From Triticum aestivum (taxonomy: Eukaryota; Streptophyta; Magnoliopsida; Poales; Poaceae): a DNA stretch of 64,000 bases. The stretch spans positions 353,201,114 through 353,265,113 of the forward strand of contig NC_057808.1 of assembly GCF_018294505.1 (NCBI RefSeq). Direction: 5' to 3'. Below, piece after piece: positions 13,550-25,936 of the stretch. Position 1 is the first letter of the stretch. The number at the start of each line of letters is the position of its first letter. Below the pieces are notes generated by a model. That model saw nothing but the letters and a program-made list of their open reading frames with translations. It was not told the origin of the DNA and did not search any database. The translations under genes were made by a program, and so were the position numbers.

Positions 13550-13810
13550 TACCCCTTCATTCCATAATGTAGTGCATATAGATCTATTGAAAAATCAATT
13601 TTTGCAAACTTTGATCAAGTTTATACGGAAAACTATTTATACCTACAATACCAATTATATGAAATATGAAACTACATCTTATCATGAATCTAAGGACATA
13701 TATTTGGCATTCTAGATGTAAATATTTTTTCTCCACAAACTTGGTCAAAGTTGGCGAGGTTTGACTTTTCAAAAAATCTATATGCACTATATTATGAAAC
13801 GGAGGGACTA
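13550..13810. mobile_element. Stowaway-like MITE
   Basis: The element starts TA-CCCCTTCATTCCATAATG and ends with the near-complement CTATATTATGAAACGGAGGGAC-TA. Inner inverted repeats pair tagtgcatatagatctattg with aaaatctatatgcactat. It is about 261 bp and non-coding. The ends are diverged from the CTCCCTCCGT consensus, which suggests an older copy. Confidence 0.65.
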
Positions 13811-14098
13811 TAGTGTTGCCCACTCGTGCTGGAATCATTAGTCACTGCTTCTTGGTTATTTGTTTACGAAAAGCTAAATAGTGCACGTTTACCCTGGCTG
13901 CATTTTTCATGTAGTTATCAGCGATGCGGCTGATTCATCATAGATTTTTTCAACCACAATGCACTTTCTCAATTGTACCTTCTTTTCTAACATGATTGTG
14001 TTTCAAATGCACTTTTTCGACTGCATCATGTATTTGACTATATATTTTAACTTGTATCATGTGTTCTTATGGAGGATTGAGAGGCCATTGTCGGGGGT

Positions 14099-15265
14099 TG
14101 GGTGCGACATATGCCAATTGATGGCTTATCATGATGGGGGCGAGTAGAACGTCGTCGGTGCCTGGAAGCGGGATGAGGCGTAGACACGAACGCTGGCGCA
14201 CTTTACCCAGGATCGGGGCTCTCCTAGGAGATAACACCCCTAGTCCTGCTCTGTGGGATCTCCGCATGATCACTAAGGCACTAGTGAGTACAATGGTGCT
14301 CCTCAAGCTGTTTCCTAGAGGTGGAAGAAAGCAAGGCTAGCTCTCTCCTTTCTCTATGGGTGAGTCTAGTTCTAACAGGTTGGGAACCCTTTGCATGGGT
14401 GCCCTGGGGGGTTTATATAGGCCTACCCCCCAGGGGTACATTGGTAATCTTGCCGGGTGTAGGACCCGGCTGTTAGTGTCTCTGATCTCCGGCTTCTCCG
14501 CCGGCTGCTGGGGCCCGCCGCCTGGTGGGCCCCGCCGACTGGTCAGGTACGGGGCCGACAGGCCGCTCCCGCCGTTTGCGGGTCTGGCCGGCTGCTGATC
14601 ACTGTAGCCGTGATGCTAATGACGCAGGCTTGGTCAGGGGAGCGTGGCTACAGTCCCGCCGCCTGGCGGGCGATCACTGTAGCCACACCGTGTCTTGTCT
14701 GGTTAATGGCGCGCGGGCCTCGAGGGAGGAAAGGGCCGCCTGCTGGAACCCGGCTTCCCTCCGGTCCGGCTGGTCCTGGTTCCTCCGCCTTCTCGGCTCT
14801 CACTGCCTGGCAGGGCCTGCCGCCTGCGGGCCGTACCGACAGGCCGTCGTGGGGACAGGCTCCATCCGTCAGGAGTGACGTCAAGGGGGGAGTGGCAACA
14901 GTGCCGCGCCGTGCGGAGATCTCCGCCTGTACGGGGCACTGTGGCCACGCCCGGCCCTGGATTTTGGGAGGGATGGGCTACACTGTAGCCACTCCCTGTC
15001 TCGTCTTTCTTGATGAGGGTGCAGACTTTGTGGACGCCATGGGCCGACTGCTAGGGGCCGGCTTCTCTGGAAGCCGCCCACTAGGAGTCAAATTGTCTCG
15101 ATGCCGGCTTCTGGAACTCGGCCGTCTACGGGCAGCCGGCTATTCCTCCAGCCGGCCACCAGAAGGCGGCACTTCGTCTTGATGCCTTGAGGGGCGCAAC
15201 CAGCCCCGATGTCTTGAAAGGTTCTGGGTCTCGGGTGAGCCTACCCGTGGCCCATTACTCCGACA
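14099..15265 (-). repeat. 3' LTR of the host Tat element
   Basis: This 1167-bp LTR in minus orientation starts tgtcgggggttgggtgcgac and ends ttactccgaca. It is followed on the plus strand by gtagtccccgaagctggt, the complement of the polypurine tract (accagcttcggggactac), which marks it as the 3' LTR. It is about 4% different from the partner at 62604-63779. A TATA element in minus orientation is visible near 14412-14420 (gtttatatagg). Confidence 0.9.
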
Positions 15266-15850
15266 GTAGTCCCCGAAGCTGGTGAGGTGCCGCGGCTGAG
15301 CAGCCGAGGAGCCTTAGAAGTTTCCTTCTTCGAGGGCTCGCGGTGGAGTTTTATCAAACTTCTGTCGAGCCGCCTGGTGGGAGTCGGCCTTAGCCAGGCG
15401 GACTTGTCCAGAACTTCGAATCGCGACGGCGGGAACCTGGTGGCTTGCTTGCTAAGCCTCGAGGCCGCCACCCGTCGTGGGCATGCCACGTGGCATCGAG
15501 TGGTCGGGTCGGCCTGCCAGCCCATGCGCGCGATGGGACGCGCCTGCGGGCGGGGCCCGCCACTACCGGGCCTCGGCACGCGAGCGGATCTGCTGCGGCC
15601 GAGGTGGGCGGTTGAGTTTCCCCACGGAGTTACTGCGCGCAGTAACTCGCGCGATAAAGGTGGGGGCGTGGGCACAGTTAATCCCACGATCCCACGCCCG
15701 CCCCCCGGCTTCGTAGCCGGTAGGCCTATAAGTAGGGTGAGGAGGGGGAGCGGCGGAGCACGCGCGCCCCTCCACCCCATTCTTTCCTCCTTCTTCCTTT
15801 CGCCGTAGCACCTCCAAGCCACGCCGGGGCGCTGCCGCTGCTCGCCTCCG
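15266..15850 (+). promoter_or_regulatory. Upstream region and TATA box of the antisense gene (host copy)
   Basis: Between the polypurine tract and the antisense start codon, the sequence gcctataagtagggtg (TATA near 15726-15732) sits about 125 bp before the ATG at 15851. Its spacing suits an internal promoter directing transcription away from the 3' LTR. The stretch near 15290-15308 (gcggctgagcagccgagg) resembles the hairpin cassette found in introns of the same gene. The matching region in element D is mostly hidden by the N gap. Confidence 0.45.
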
Positions 15851-17166
15851 ATGAGCTCGTCTGCCAACCTCATGCCCCCCATGGCGCGCTCCGGAGCATG
15901 GGACGGTTCCGAAGTCCATGAAGACCACATCGACTTCCTCCGCCAGACGCGGCGGCTGCCCGGCAAAGACTACGTGAAGGTCTGCCTCGCGCCGGAGAGG
16001 GAGATCTCGCCGACGCCGGAGGAGGGCGAGCGGGTCGTCTTCCGCTCGCACTACCTGCGCGGCCTCGGTCTGCCGGCGAGCGGCTTCTTCCGGTCCTTCC
16101 TCGAGTTCTACGGTCTTCAGCCGCACCACCTCACCCCGAACACGATGGTGTTGCTGTACACCTTCGTCACTCTGTGCGAAGGCTTCCTCGGCGTCCTCCC
16201 CACCATCGAGCTTTGGGGGGAGTTCTTCTACACCAAGCTCGGCACCCTCGTCGCGGGTGTGCCGGCTCAATGTGGCGCTTTCATTGCGGTGCGGAGGCCG
16301 GCGGCCAAAAATCCGTTTCCTCCCATCACGCTAATCAAGTCGGTGAAGATGTGGCAGCGGTCGTACTTCTACGTGAAGAGCGTCTTCCCGGAGGGCGACT
16401 GGGTCAACTTGCCGGCTTACGTAACCGGCCCGCCAGCTGGGAGGCGGCCCAACTGGTCGTACCGGGCCAAGACTTGTTGACTTCTGGAGCCGCTGCAATC
16501 GCGCGGCTCCGAGTGTTGACACAGTCGGAGGGCCTGACCGGTCCCGATTTGCTGTCCGCCTTCGTGGCGCACCGTGTGCTCCCGCTCCAGGGCCGCCCTC
16601 ATATGATCTGTCAGATGAGCGGGCATCGGGACCCAAGCCGGCTATGCACCAAGGAGATGCCTCACGCAGAGGTAGCTCATATGGTGAACTACCTTGCGAA
16701 CTGCGAGCTCACGGAAGAGTGGCGGTTCGGCAAGGAGCCGTATTCACGCGCCGACCCCCTGCCTATGGTAAGTTATATTTCTTTTTCTCTATCATTTTTG
16801 TTGCCGAGTTCTGCCTGTCCAACCTGACCAATCGGCCTTTGAACAGAGACCCTCCTCCAGCCGGCCGCCGGCGCCGCGGGGCCGGAGCGTCAATTCCTCC
16901 CCGACCGAGCGGAGAGTGACGTGGATGACCCTGACTTGGGGGCGGCGGCCTTGGAGGACGACGTCGAGGGAGGAGGCGGCGAAGCAGGCGGCTCGAGGCT
17001 CGGAGCCGGCCTCGAGGACTGGCCCAACGACGATGCGGGAGAAGTCGCCCCGCGCCACCAGCCAGGGTCCGGCCAGCCGGGCGCGAGCTCATCTGCCGCG
17101 CCGGATGCCCAAGGTGGTGCGAAAAAATGCAGGGCCGCGCCGAGCTTGTTCGGCAACCGACCGAAG

Positions 17167-18952
17167 TGTTGGGGAACGTAGCAGAAATTCAAAATTTTCT
17201 ACGCATCAACAAGATCAATCTATGGAGTAATCTAGCAACGAGGGGAAGGGGAGTGCATCTACATACCCTTGTAGATCGCGATGCGGAAGCGTTGCAAGAA
17301 CGCGGATGAGGGAGTCGTACTCGTAGCGATTCAGATCGCGGTTGATTCCGATCTGAGCACCGAAGAACGGTGCCTCCGCGTTCAACACACGTGCAGCCCG
17401 GTGACGTCTCCCACGCCTTGATCCAGCAAGGAGAGAGGGAGAGGTTGGGGAAGACTCCATCCAGCAGCAGCACGACGGCGTGGTGGTAATGGAGGAGCGT
17501 GGCAATCCCGCAGGGCTTCGCCAAGCACCGCGGGAGAGGAGGAGGAAGAGAGGTAGGGCTGCGCCAAGAGAGACAGGAAAACTCATGTGTTGGGCAGCCC
17601 TAGACCTCAACTATATATAGGGGGGGGAGGGGGCTGCGCCCCCTCTTGGGTTCCCACCCCAAGGGGTGGCGGCCAGCCCTAGATCCCATCTAGGGGGGCG
17701 GGCAAGGGGAGGAGAGGGGGGCGCCACTAGGGTGGGCCTTAAGGCCCATCTGGACATAGGGTTTGCCCCCTCCCACTCTCCCATGCTCCTTGGGCCTTGG
17801 TGGGGGGGGGGGCGCACCAGCCCACCTGGGGCTGGTCCCATCCCACACTTGGCCCACGCAGCCTTCTGGGGCTGGTGGCCCCACTTGGTGGACCCCCGGG
17901 ACCCTTCCGGTGGTCCCGGTACATTACCGATATCACCCAAAACTTTTCCGGTGACCAAAACAGGACTTCCCATATATAAATCTTTACCTCCGGACCATTC
18001 CGGAACTCCTCGTGATGTCGGGGATCTCATCCGGGACTCCGAACAACATTCGGTAACCACGTATATCTATTCCCTATAACCCTAGCGTCATCGAACCTTA
18101 AGTGTGTAGACCCTACGGGTTCGGGAACCATGCAGACATGACCGAGACGTTCTCCGGTGAATAACAAACAGCGGGATCTGGATACCCATGTTGGCTCCCA
18201 CATGTTCCACGATGATCTCATCGGATGAACCACGATGTCGGGGATTCAATCAATCCCGTATACAATTCCCTTTGTCTACCGGTATGTTACTTGCCCGAGA
18301 TTCGATCGTCGGTATCCCGATACCTTGTTCAATCTCGTTACCGGCAAGTCTCTTTACTCGTTCCGTAACTCACATCATCCCGTGATCAACTCCTTGGTCA
18401 CATTGTGCACATTATGATGATGTCCTACCGAGTGGGCCCAGAGATACCTCTCCGTTTACACGGAGTGACAAATCCCAGTCTCGATTCGTGCCAACCCAAC
18501 AGACACTTTCGGAGATACCTGTAGTGCACCTTTATAGCCACCCAGTTACGTTGTGACGTTTGGTACACCCAAAGCATTCCTACGGTATCCGGGAGTTGCA
18601 CAATCTCATGGTCTAAGGAAATGATACTTGACATTAGAAAAGCTCTGAGCAAACGAACTACACGATCTTGTGCTAGGCTTAGGATTGGGTCTTGTCCATC
18701 ACATCATTCTCCTAATGATGTGATCCCGTTATCAACGACATCCAATGTCCATGGTCAGGAAACCGTAACCATCTATTGATCAACGAGCTAGTCAACTAGA
18801 GGCTTACTAGGGACATTGTGTTGTCTATGTATCCACACATGTATCTGAGTTTCCTATCAATACAATTGTAGCATGGATAATAAGCGATTATCATGAACAA
18901 GGAAATATAATAATAACCAATTTATTATTGCCTCTAGGGCATATTTCTAACA
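17167..18952 (-). repeat. 3' LTR of insertion A
   Basis: A 1786-bp LTR begins tgttggggaacgtagcagaa on this strand and ends gggcatatttctaaca. It contains the TATA region in reverse (caactatatatagggg near 17609-17625). The open frames in it (proline-rich, near 17611-18079) are composition effects. Confidence 0.9.
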
Positions 18953-21900
18953 GTCTCCCACTTGCACTAGAGTCAATAATCTAGTTCACATCACCATGTG
19001 ATTAACACTCACTGGTCACATCACCATGTGACCAACATCTAAAGAGTTTACTAGAGTCACCAATCTAGTTCACATCACCATGTGATTAACACTCAATGAG
19101 TTCTGGTTTGATCATGTTATGCTTGTGAGAGAGGTTATTAGTCAACGGGTCTGAACCTTTCAGATGCGTGTGTGCTTTACGAATATCTATGTCATCTTGT
19201 GGATGCTACCACGCGCTATTTGGAGCCATTTCAAATAACTGCTCTACTATACGAATTCGGTTTACTACTTAGAGTCATCCGGATTAGTGTCAAAGTTCGC
19301 ATCGACGTAACCCTTTACGACGAACTCCTTTTCACCTCCATAATCGAGAAAATTCCTTAGTCCACTAGATACTAAGGATAAGTTCGACCGCTGTCATGTG
19401 ATCCAGTCCCGGATCACTATTGTACCCCTTGACCAACTCATGGCAAGGCACACTTCATGTGCGGTACACAGCATAGCATACTGTAGAGCCTACGTCTAAA
19501 GCATAGGGGTCGACCTTCGTCCTTTCTCTCTCTTCTGCTGTGGTCAGGTCTTGAGTCTTACTCAATACTCACACCTTGTAACACAACCAAGAACTCCTTC
19601 TTTGCTGATCTATTTTGAACTCTTTCAAAATCATGTCAAGGTGTGCGTTCTTTGAAAGTATCATCAGGCGTCTTGATCTATCTCTATAGATCTTGATGCC
19701 CAATATGTAAGCAGCTTTATCCAGGTCTTCCTTTGAAAAACTCCTTTCAAACAACCCTTTATGCTTTCCAGAAATTCTACATCACTTCAGATCAACAATA
19801 TGTCATTCACATATACTTATCAGAAATGTTGTAGTGCTCCCACTCACTTCTTTGGAAATACAAGTTTCTCATAAACTTTGTATAAACCCAAAATATTTGA
19901 TCATCTCATCAAAGCGTACATTCCAACTCTGAGATGCTTACTCCAGTCCTTAGAAGGATTACTGGAGCTTTGCACACTTGTTAGCATCTTTCAGGATTGA
20001 CAAAAACCTTCTGGTTGTATCACATACAACCTTTCCTCAAGAAAATCGTCGAGGAAACAATGTTTTGACATCCTATCTGCAAGACTGCTAATACAATTCC
20101 AACAGACTCTTAGCATCGCTACGAGTGAGAATGTCTCATCGTAGTCAACTCCTTGAACTTGTCGGAAAACATCTTAACGACAAGCCGAGCTTTCTTAATG
20201 GTGACACTTACCATTATTGTCTGTCTTCCTTTTAAAATCCATCTGCACCCAACAGCCTTACGACCATCAAGTACATGGATCCTCTCTTGGATTTTATGGC
20301 CTCGAGCCATTCGTCGGAATCCGGGCCCACCATCGCTTCTCCATAGCTCGTAGGTTCATTGTTGTCTAGCAACATGACTTCCAAGACAGGATCACGCATT
20401 ACTCTGAAGTAGTACGCATCCTCGTCGTCCTACGAGGTTTGGTAGTGACTTGATCCGAAGTTTCATGATCACTATCATAAGCTTCCACTTCAATTGGTGT
20501 ACGTGCCACAGGAACAACTTCCTGTGTCCTGCTACACACTAGTTGAAGTGACGGTTCAATAACCTTATCAAGTCTCCACCATCCTCCCACTCAATTCTTT
20601 CGAGAGAAACTTTTCCTCCAGAAAGGACCCGTTTCTAGAAACAATCACTTTTGCTTCCAGATCTGAAATAGGAGGTATACCCAACTGTTTTGGGTATTCT
20701 ATTAAGATGCATTTATCCGCTTTGGGTTCGTGCTTATCAGCTTGAAACCTTTTTCACATAAGCATCGCAGCCCCAAACTTTTGAGAAACGACAACTTAGG
20801 TTTCTCTAAACGGTGTCGTCTCAACGGAATTGCGTGGTGCCCTATTTAAAGTGAATGCGGTTGTCTATAATGCCTAACCCATAAACGATAGTTGTAATTC
20901 GATAAGAGACATCATGGTATGCACCATATCCAGTAGGGTGCAGTTATGATGTTCGGACACACCATCACACTGTGGTGTTCCAGGCGGTATTAGTTGTGAA
21001 ACAATTTCCACAATGTCTTAATTGTGTGCCAAACTCGTAACTCATATATCTCTATGATCATATCATAGACATTTTATCCTCTTGTCACGACGATCTTCAA
21101 CTTCACTCTGAAATTACTTGAATCTTTCAATAATTCAGACTTGTGTTTCATCAAGTAAATATTCTCAGCATCTACTCAAATCATCTGTGAAGTAAGAACA
21201 TATTGATATCCACTGCGTGCCTCAGCACTCATTGGTCTGCACACATCAAATGTATTACTTCCAACAAGTTGCTCTCTTGTTCCATCTTACTGAAAATGAG
21301 GCCTTTCAGTCATCTTGCCCATGTGGTATGATTTGCATGTCTCACGTGATTCAAAATCAAGTGAGTCCAAACGATCCATCTGCATGGAGTTTCTTCATGC
21401 ATATATATACCAATAGACATGGTTCGCATGTCTCAATCTTTTCAAAAACGAGCGAGTCCAAAGATCCATCTACATGGAGCTTCATCATGCGTTTTATCCC
21501 AATATGACTCAAATAGCAGTGCCACAAGTATGTGGTACTATCATTACTTTTGGCATGAACATGTGTATCACTACGATCGAGATTCATTTTAGGTGCAAGA
21601 CCATTGAAGTTATTATTCAAATAAACAGAGTAACCATTATTCTCCTTAAATGAATAACCGTATTGCGATAAACATAATCCAATCATGCTCAACGCAAACA
21701 CCAAATCTCGATGGTAGAGGGAGCATGCGATGCTTGATCACATGAACCTTGGAAACACTTCCAACACATATCGTCATCTCACCTTTAGCTAGTCTCCGTT
21801 TATTCCGCAGCTTTTATTTCGAGTTACTAACACTTAGCAACCGAACCGGTATCTAATACCCTGGTGCTGCTAGGAGTACTAGTAAAGTACACATTCATAT

Positions 21901-24039
21901 AATGTATATCCAATATACTTCTGTCGACCTTGTCTGCCTTCTCATCTACCGAGTATCTAGGGTAGCTCTGCTTCAGTGACCGTTCCCCTCATTACAGAAG
22001 CACTCAGTCTCGGGTTTGGGTTCAACCTTGGGATTCTTCACCAAAGCAGCAAACGATTTGCTGTTTCATGAAGTATCCCTTTTGCCCTTGCCCTTCTAGA
22101 AACTAGTGGTTTTACTAACCATCAACAATTGATGCTTCTTCTTGATTTCTACTTTCGCGGTGTCAAACATCGCGAGTTGCTCAAGGATCATCATATCTAT
22201 CCCTGATATGTTATAGTTCATCACGAAGCTCTAATAGCTTGGTGGCAGTGACTATGGAGAACCATCACTATCTCATCTGGAAGATTAACTCCCACTCGAT
22301 TCAAGTGATTGTAGTACTCAGACAATCTGAGCACATGCTCAACGATTGAGCTTTTCTCCCTTAGTTTGCAGGCTTAAGAAACTTGTCAGAGGTCTCATAC
22401 CTCTTGACGTGGGCATTAGTCTGAAATCCCAATTTCAGTCTTCGGAACATCTCATATGTTCTGCGACGTTTCAAAACCGTCTTTGGTGCCACAATTCTAA
22501 ACCGTTAGCATTACGCACTGAACTATCACGTAGTCATCAAAACGTGTATGTCAGATGTTTCGCAACTCTACAGACGACGCTGAGGTTCAGCACACCGAGC
22601 GGTGCATTAAGGACATAAGCCTTCTGTGCAGCAATGAGGACAATCCTCAGTTTACGGACCCAGTCCGCATAATTGCTACTATCAACTTTCAACTAAATTT
22701 TCTCTAGGAACATATCTTAAACAGTAGAACTAAAGCGTATGACATAATTTGCAAAGACATTTTGACTATGTTCATGATAATTAAGTTCATCTGATTAATG
22801 AACTCCCACTCAGATAGACATCCCTCTAGTCATCTAAGTGATACATGATCCGAGTCAAACTAGGCCGTGTCCGATCATCACGTGAGACGGACTAGTCATC
22901 ATCGGTGAACATCTCCATGTTGATCGTATCTACTATACGACTCATGTTCGACCTTTCGGTCTCTTGTGTTCCGAGGCCATGTCTGTACATGCTAGGCTCG
23001 TCAAGTCAACCTAAGTGTTTCGCATGTGTTCCGAGGCCATGTCTGTACATGCTAGGCTCGTCAACACCCGTTGTATTCGAACGTTAGAATCTATCACACC
23101 CGATCATCACGTGGTGCTTCGAAACAACGAACCTTCGCAACGGTGCACAGTTAGGGGGAACACGTCTCTTGAATTTTTTTAGTGAGGGATCATCTTATAT
23201 ATGCTACCGTCGTTCTAAGCAAATAAGATGTAAACATGATAAACATCACATGCAATCAAATAGTGACATGATATGGCCAATATCATTTTGCTCCTTTGAT
23301 CTCCATCTTCGGGGCACCATGATCATCGTTGTCACCGGCATGACACCATGATCTCCATCATCATGATCTCCATCATTGTGTCTTCATGAAGTTGTCACGC
23401 CAACGATTACTTCTACTTCTATGGCTAACGCACTTAGCAATAAAGTAAAGTAATTTACATGGCGTTATTCAATGACACGCAGGTCATACAAAAAATAAAG
23501 ACAACTCCTATGGCTCCTGCCGGTTGTCATACTCATCGACATGCAAGTCGTGATTCCTATTACAAGAATATGATCAATCTCATACATCACATATATCATT
23601 CATCACATCTTCTGGCCATATCACATCACATAGCACATGCTGCAAAAACAAGTTAGACGTCCTCTAATTGTTGTTGCAAGTTTTTATGTGGCTTGTATAG
23701 GTTTCTAGAAAGAACGTTTCTTACCTACGTAAGACCACAACGTGATATGCCAATTTCTATTTACCCTTCATAAGGACCCTTTTCATCGAATCCGTTCCGA
23801 CTAAAGTGGGAGAGACAGACACCCGCTAGCCACCTTATGCAACTAGTGCATGTCAGTCGGTGGAACCTGTCTCACGTAAGCGTACGTGTAAGGTCGGTCC
23901 GGGCCGCTTCATCCCACAATACCGCCGAAACAAGATAAGACTAGTAGCGGCAAGAAGAATTGGCAACATCTACGCCCACAACTACTTTGTGTTCTACTCG
24001 TGCATAGAAACTACGCATAGACCTAGCTCATGATGCCAC
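18953..24039 (-). pseudogene. Decayed gag-pol of insertion A
   Basis: Only scraps of Copia gag-pol survive on the minus strand. They are a reverse-transcriptase piece at 19569-19754 (AAYILGIKIYRDRSRRL), an earlier reverse-transcriptase piece at 20119-20310, a linker piece at 20399-20590, and the GAG-pre-integrase motif at 21357-21704 (TTYLWHCYLSHIGIKRM). Stops and frameshifts separate them throughout, so no protein can be made. Short direct repeats occur at 18968-19013/19051-19095 (around cacatcaccatgtgattaac) and at 22965-23004/23025-23064 (60-bp period, tgttccgaggccatgtctgt). The strongest contrast is with the LTRs, which are nearly identical. Confidence 0.85.
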
Positions 24040-25822
24040 TGTTGGGGAACGTAGCAGAAATTCAAAATTTTCTCCGCATCAACAAGATCAGTCTATGGAG
24101 TAATCTAGCAACGAGGGGAAGGGGAGTGCATCTACATACCCTTGTAGATCGCGATGCGGAAGCGTTGCAAGAACGCGGATGAGGGAGTCGTACTCGTAGC
24201 GATTCAGATCGCGGTTGATTCCGATTTGAGCACCGAAGAACGGTGCCTCCGCGTTCAACACACGTGCAGCCCGGTGATGTCTCCCACGCCTTGATCCAGC
24301 AAGGAGAGAGGGGGAGGTTGGGGAAGACTCCATCCAGCAGCAGCACGACGGCGTGGTGGTGATGGAGGAGCGTGGCAATCCCGCAGGGCTTCGCCAAGCA
24401 CCGCGGGAGAGGAGGAGGAAGAGAGGTAGGGCTGCGCCAAGAGAGACAGGAAAACTCATGTGTTGGGCAGCCCTAAACCTCAACTATATATAGGGGGGAG
24501 GGGGCTGCGCCCCCTCTAGGGTTCCCACCCCAAGGGGTGGCGGCCAGCCCTAGATCCCATCTAGGGGGGCGGGCAAGGGGAGGAGAGGGGGGGGGCGCCA
24601 CTAGGGTGGGCCTTAAGGCCCATCTGGACATAGGGTTTGCCCCCTCCCACTCTCCCATGCGCCTTGGGCCTTGGTGGGGGGGCGCACCAGCCCACCTGGG
24701 GCTGGTCCCCTCCCACACTTGGCCCACGCAGCCTTCTGGGGCTGGTGGCCCCACTTGGTGGACCCCCGGGACCTTCCCGGTGGTCCCGGTACATTACCGA
24801 TATCACGCGAAACTTTTCCGGTGACCAAAACAGGACTTCCCATATATAAATCTTTACCTCCGGACCATTCCGGAACTCCTCGTGACGTCCGGGATCTCAT
24901 CCGGGACTCCGAACAACATTCGGTAACCACGTATATCTATTCCCTATAACCCTAGCGTCATCGAACCTTAAGTGTGTAGACCCTACGGGTTTGGGAACCA
25001 TGCAGACATGACCGAGACGTTCTCCGGTCAATAACCAACAGCGGGATCTGGATACCTATGTTGGCTCCCACATGTTACACGATGATCTCATCGGATGAAC
25101 CACGATGTCGGGGATTCAATCAATCCCGTATACAATTCCCTTTGTCTACCGGTATGTTACTTGCCCGAGATTCGATCGTCGGTATCCCGATACCTTGTTC
25201 AATCTCGTTACCGGCAAGTCTCTTTACTCGTTCCGTAACTCACATCATCCCGTGATCAACTCCTTGGTCACATTGTGCACATTATGATGATGTCCTACTG
25301 AGTGGGCCCAGAGATACCTCTTCGTTTACACGGAGTGACAAATCCCAGTCTCGATTCGTGCCAACCCAACAGACACTTTCGGAGATACCTGTAGTGCACC
25401 TTTATAGCCACCCAGTTACGTTGTGACGTTTGGTACACCCAAAGCATTCCTACGGTATCCGGGAGTTGCACAATCTCATGGTCTAAGGAAATGATACTTG
25501 ACATTAGAAAAGCTCTGAGCAAACGAACTACACGATCTTGTGCTAGGCTTAGGATTGGGTCTTGTCCATCACATCATTCTCCTAATGATGTGATCCCGTT
25601 ATCAACGACATCCAATGTCCATGGTCAGGAAACCGTAACCATCTATTGATCAACGAGCTAGTCAACTAGAGGCTTACTAGGGACATTGTGTTGTCTATGT
25701 ATCCACACATGTATCTGAGTTTCCTATCAATACAATTGTAGCATGGATAATAAATGATTATCATGAACAAGGAAATATAATAATAACCAATTTATTATTG
25801 CCTCTAGGGCATATTTCCAACA
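24040..25822 (-). repeat. 5' LTR of insertion A
   Basis: A 1783-bp LTR differs from the 3' LTR at about 1.5% of positions. It abuts the complement of a primer-binding site (element strand tggcatcatgagc), a diverged form of the initiator-Met tRNA complement used by this Copia clade. Confidence 0.9.
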
Positions 25823-25936
25823 GTTCGGCAACCGGCCGAAGAAGCCCAAGGGCTCGGCCGCGGCGACTAAGCGGGATGAAGCGGCCGCGAAGGCCATCCG
25901 CTTCCGCAAGGCGGTGAAGGAGCCGCAGCTGGTTTC

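Larger units (their letters stand above)
17167..25822 (-). mobile_element. Insertion A: Angela/BARE-like Copia retrotransposon, coding region decayed
   Basis: This minus-strand element (8656 bp) has near-identical LTRs at 17167-18952 (3' LTR, beside the complement of the polypurine tract, agtctcccacttgcac) and 24040-25822 (5' LTR, beside the complement of the primer-binding site, tgatgccac). LTR ends are TGTTGG...CCAACA in element orientation, apart from TGTTAG at the 3' LTR. The LTRs differ by about 26 substitutions and 3 small indels by eye (about 1.5%). It sits in exon 2 of the host's antisense gene. Instead of a 5-bp target duplication, 19 bp flank it (17148-17166 and 25823-25841, one mismatch). 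Confidence 0.92.

Noticed and set aside
13959..14147. A frame with Phe/Cys/Leu-rich sequence crossing into the host LTR
   Set aside because: It spans the insertion junction at 14099 and has no homologous domain.
17611..18079. Proline/glycine-rich frames in the Copia LTRs (also near 24473-24949, 26802-27251, 33743-34079 and 36259-36709)
   Set aside because: They recur in every LTR copy on both strands, contain no domain, and derive from CCC/GGG-rich promoter-proximal sequence.
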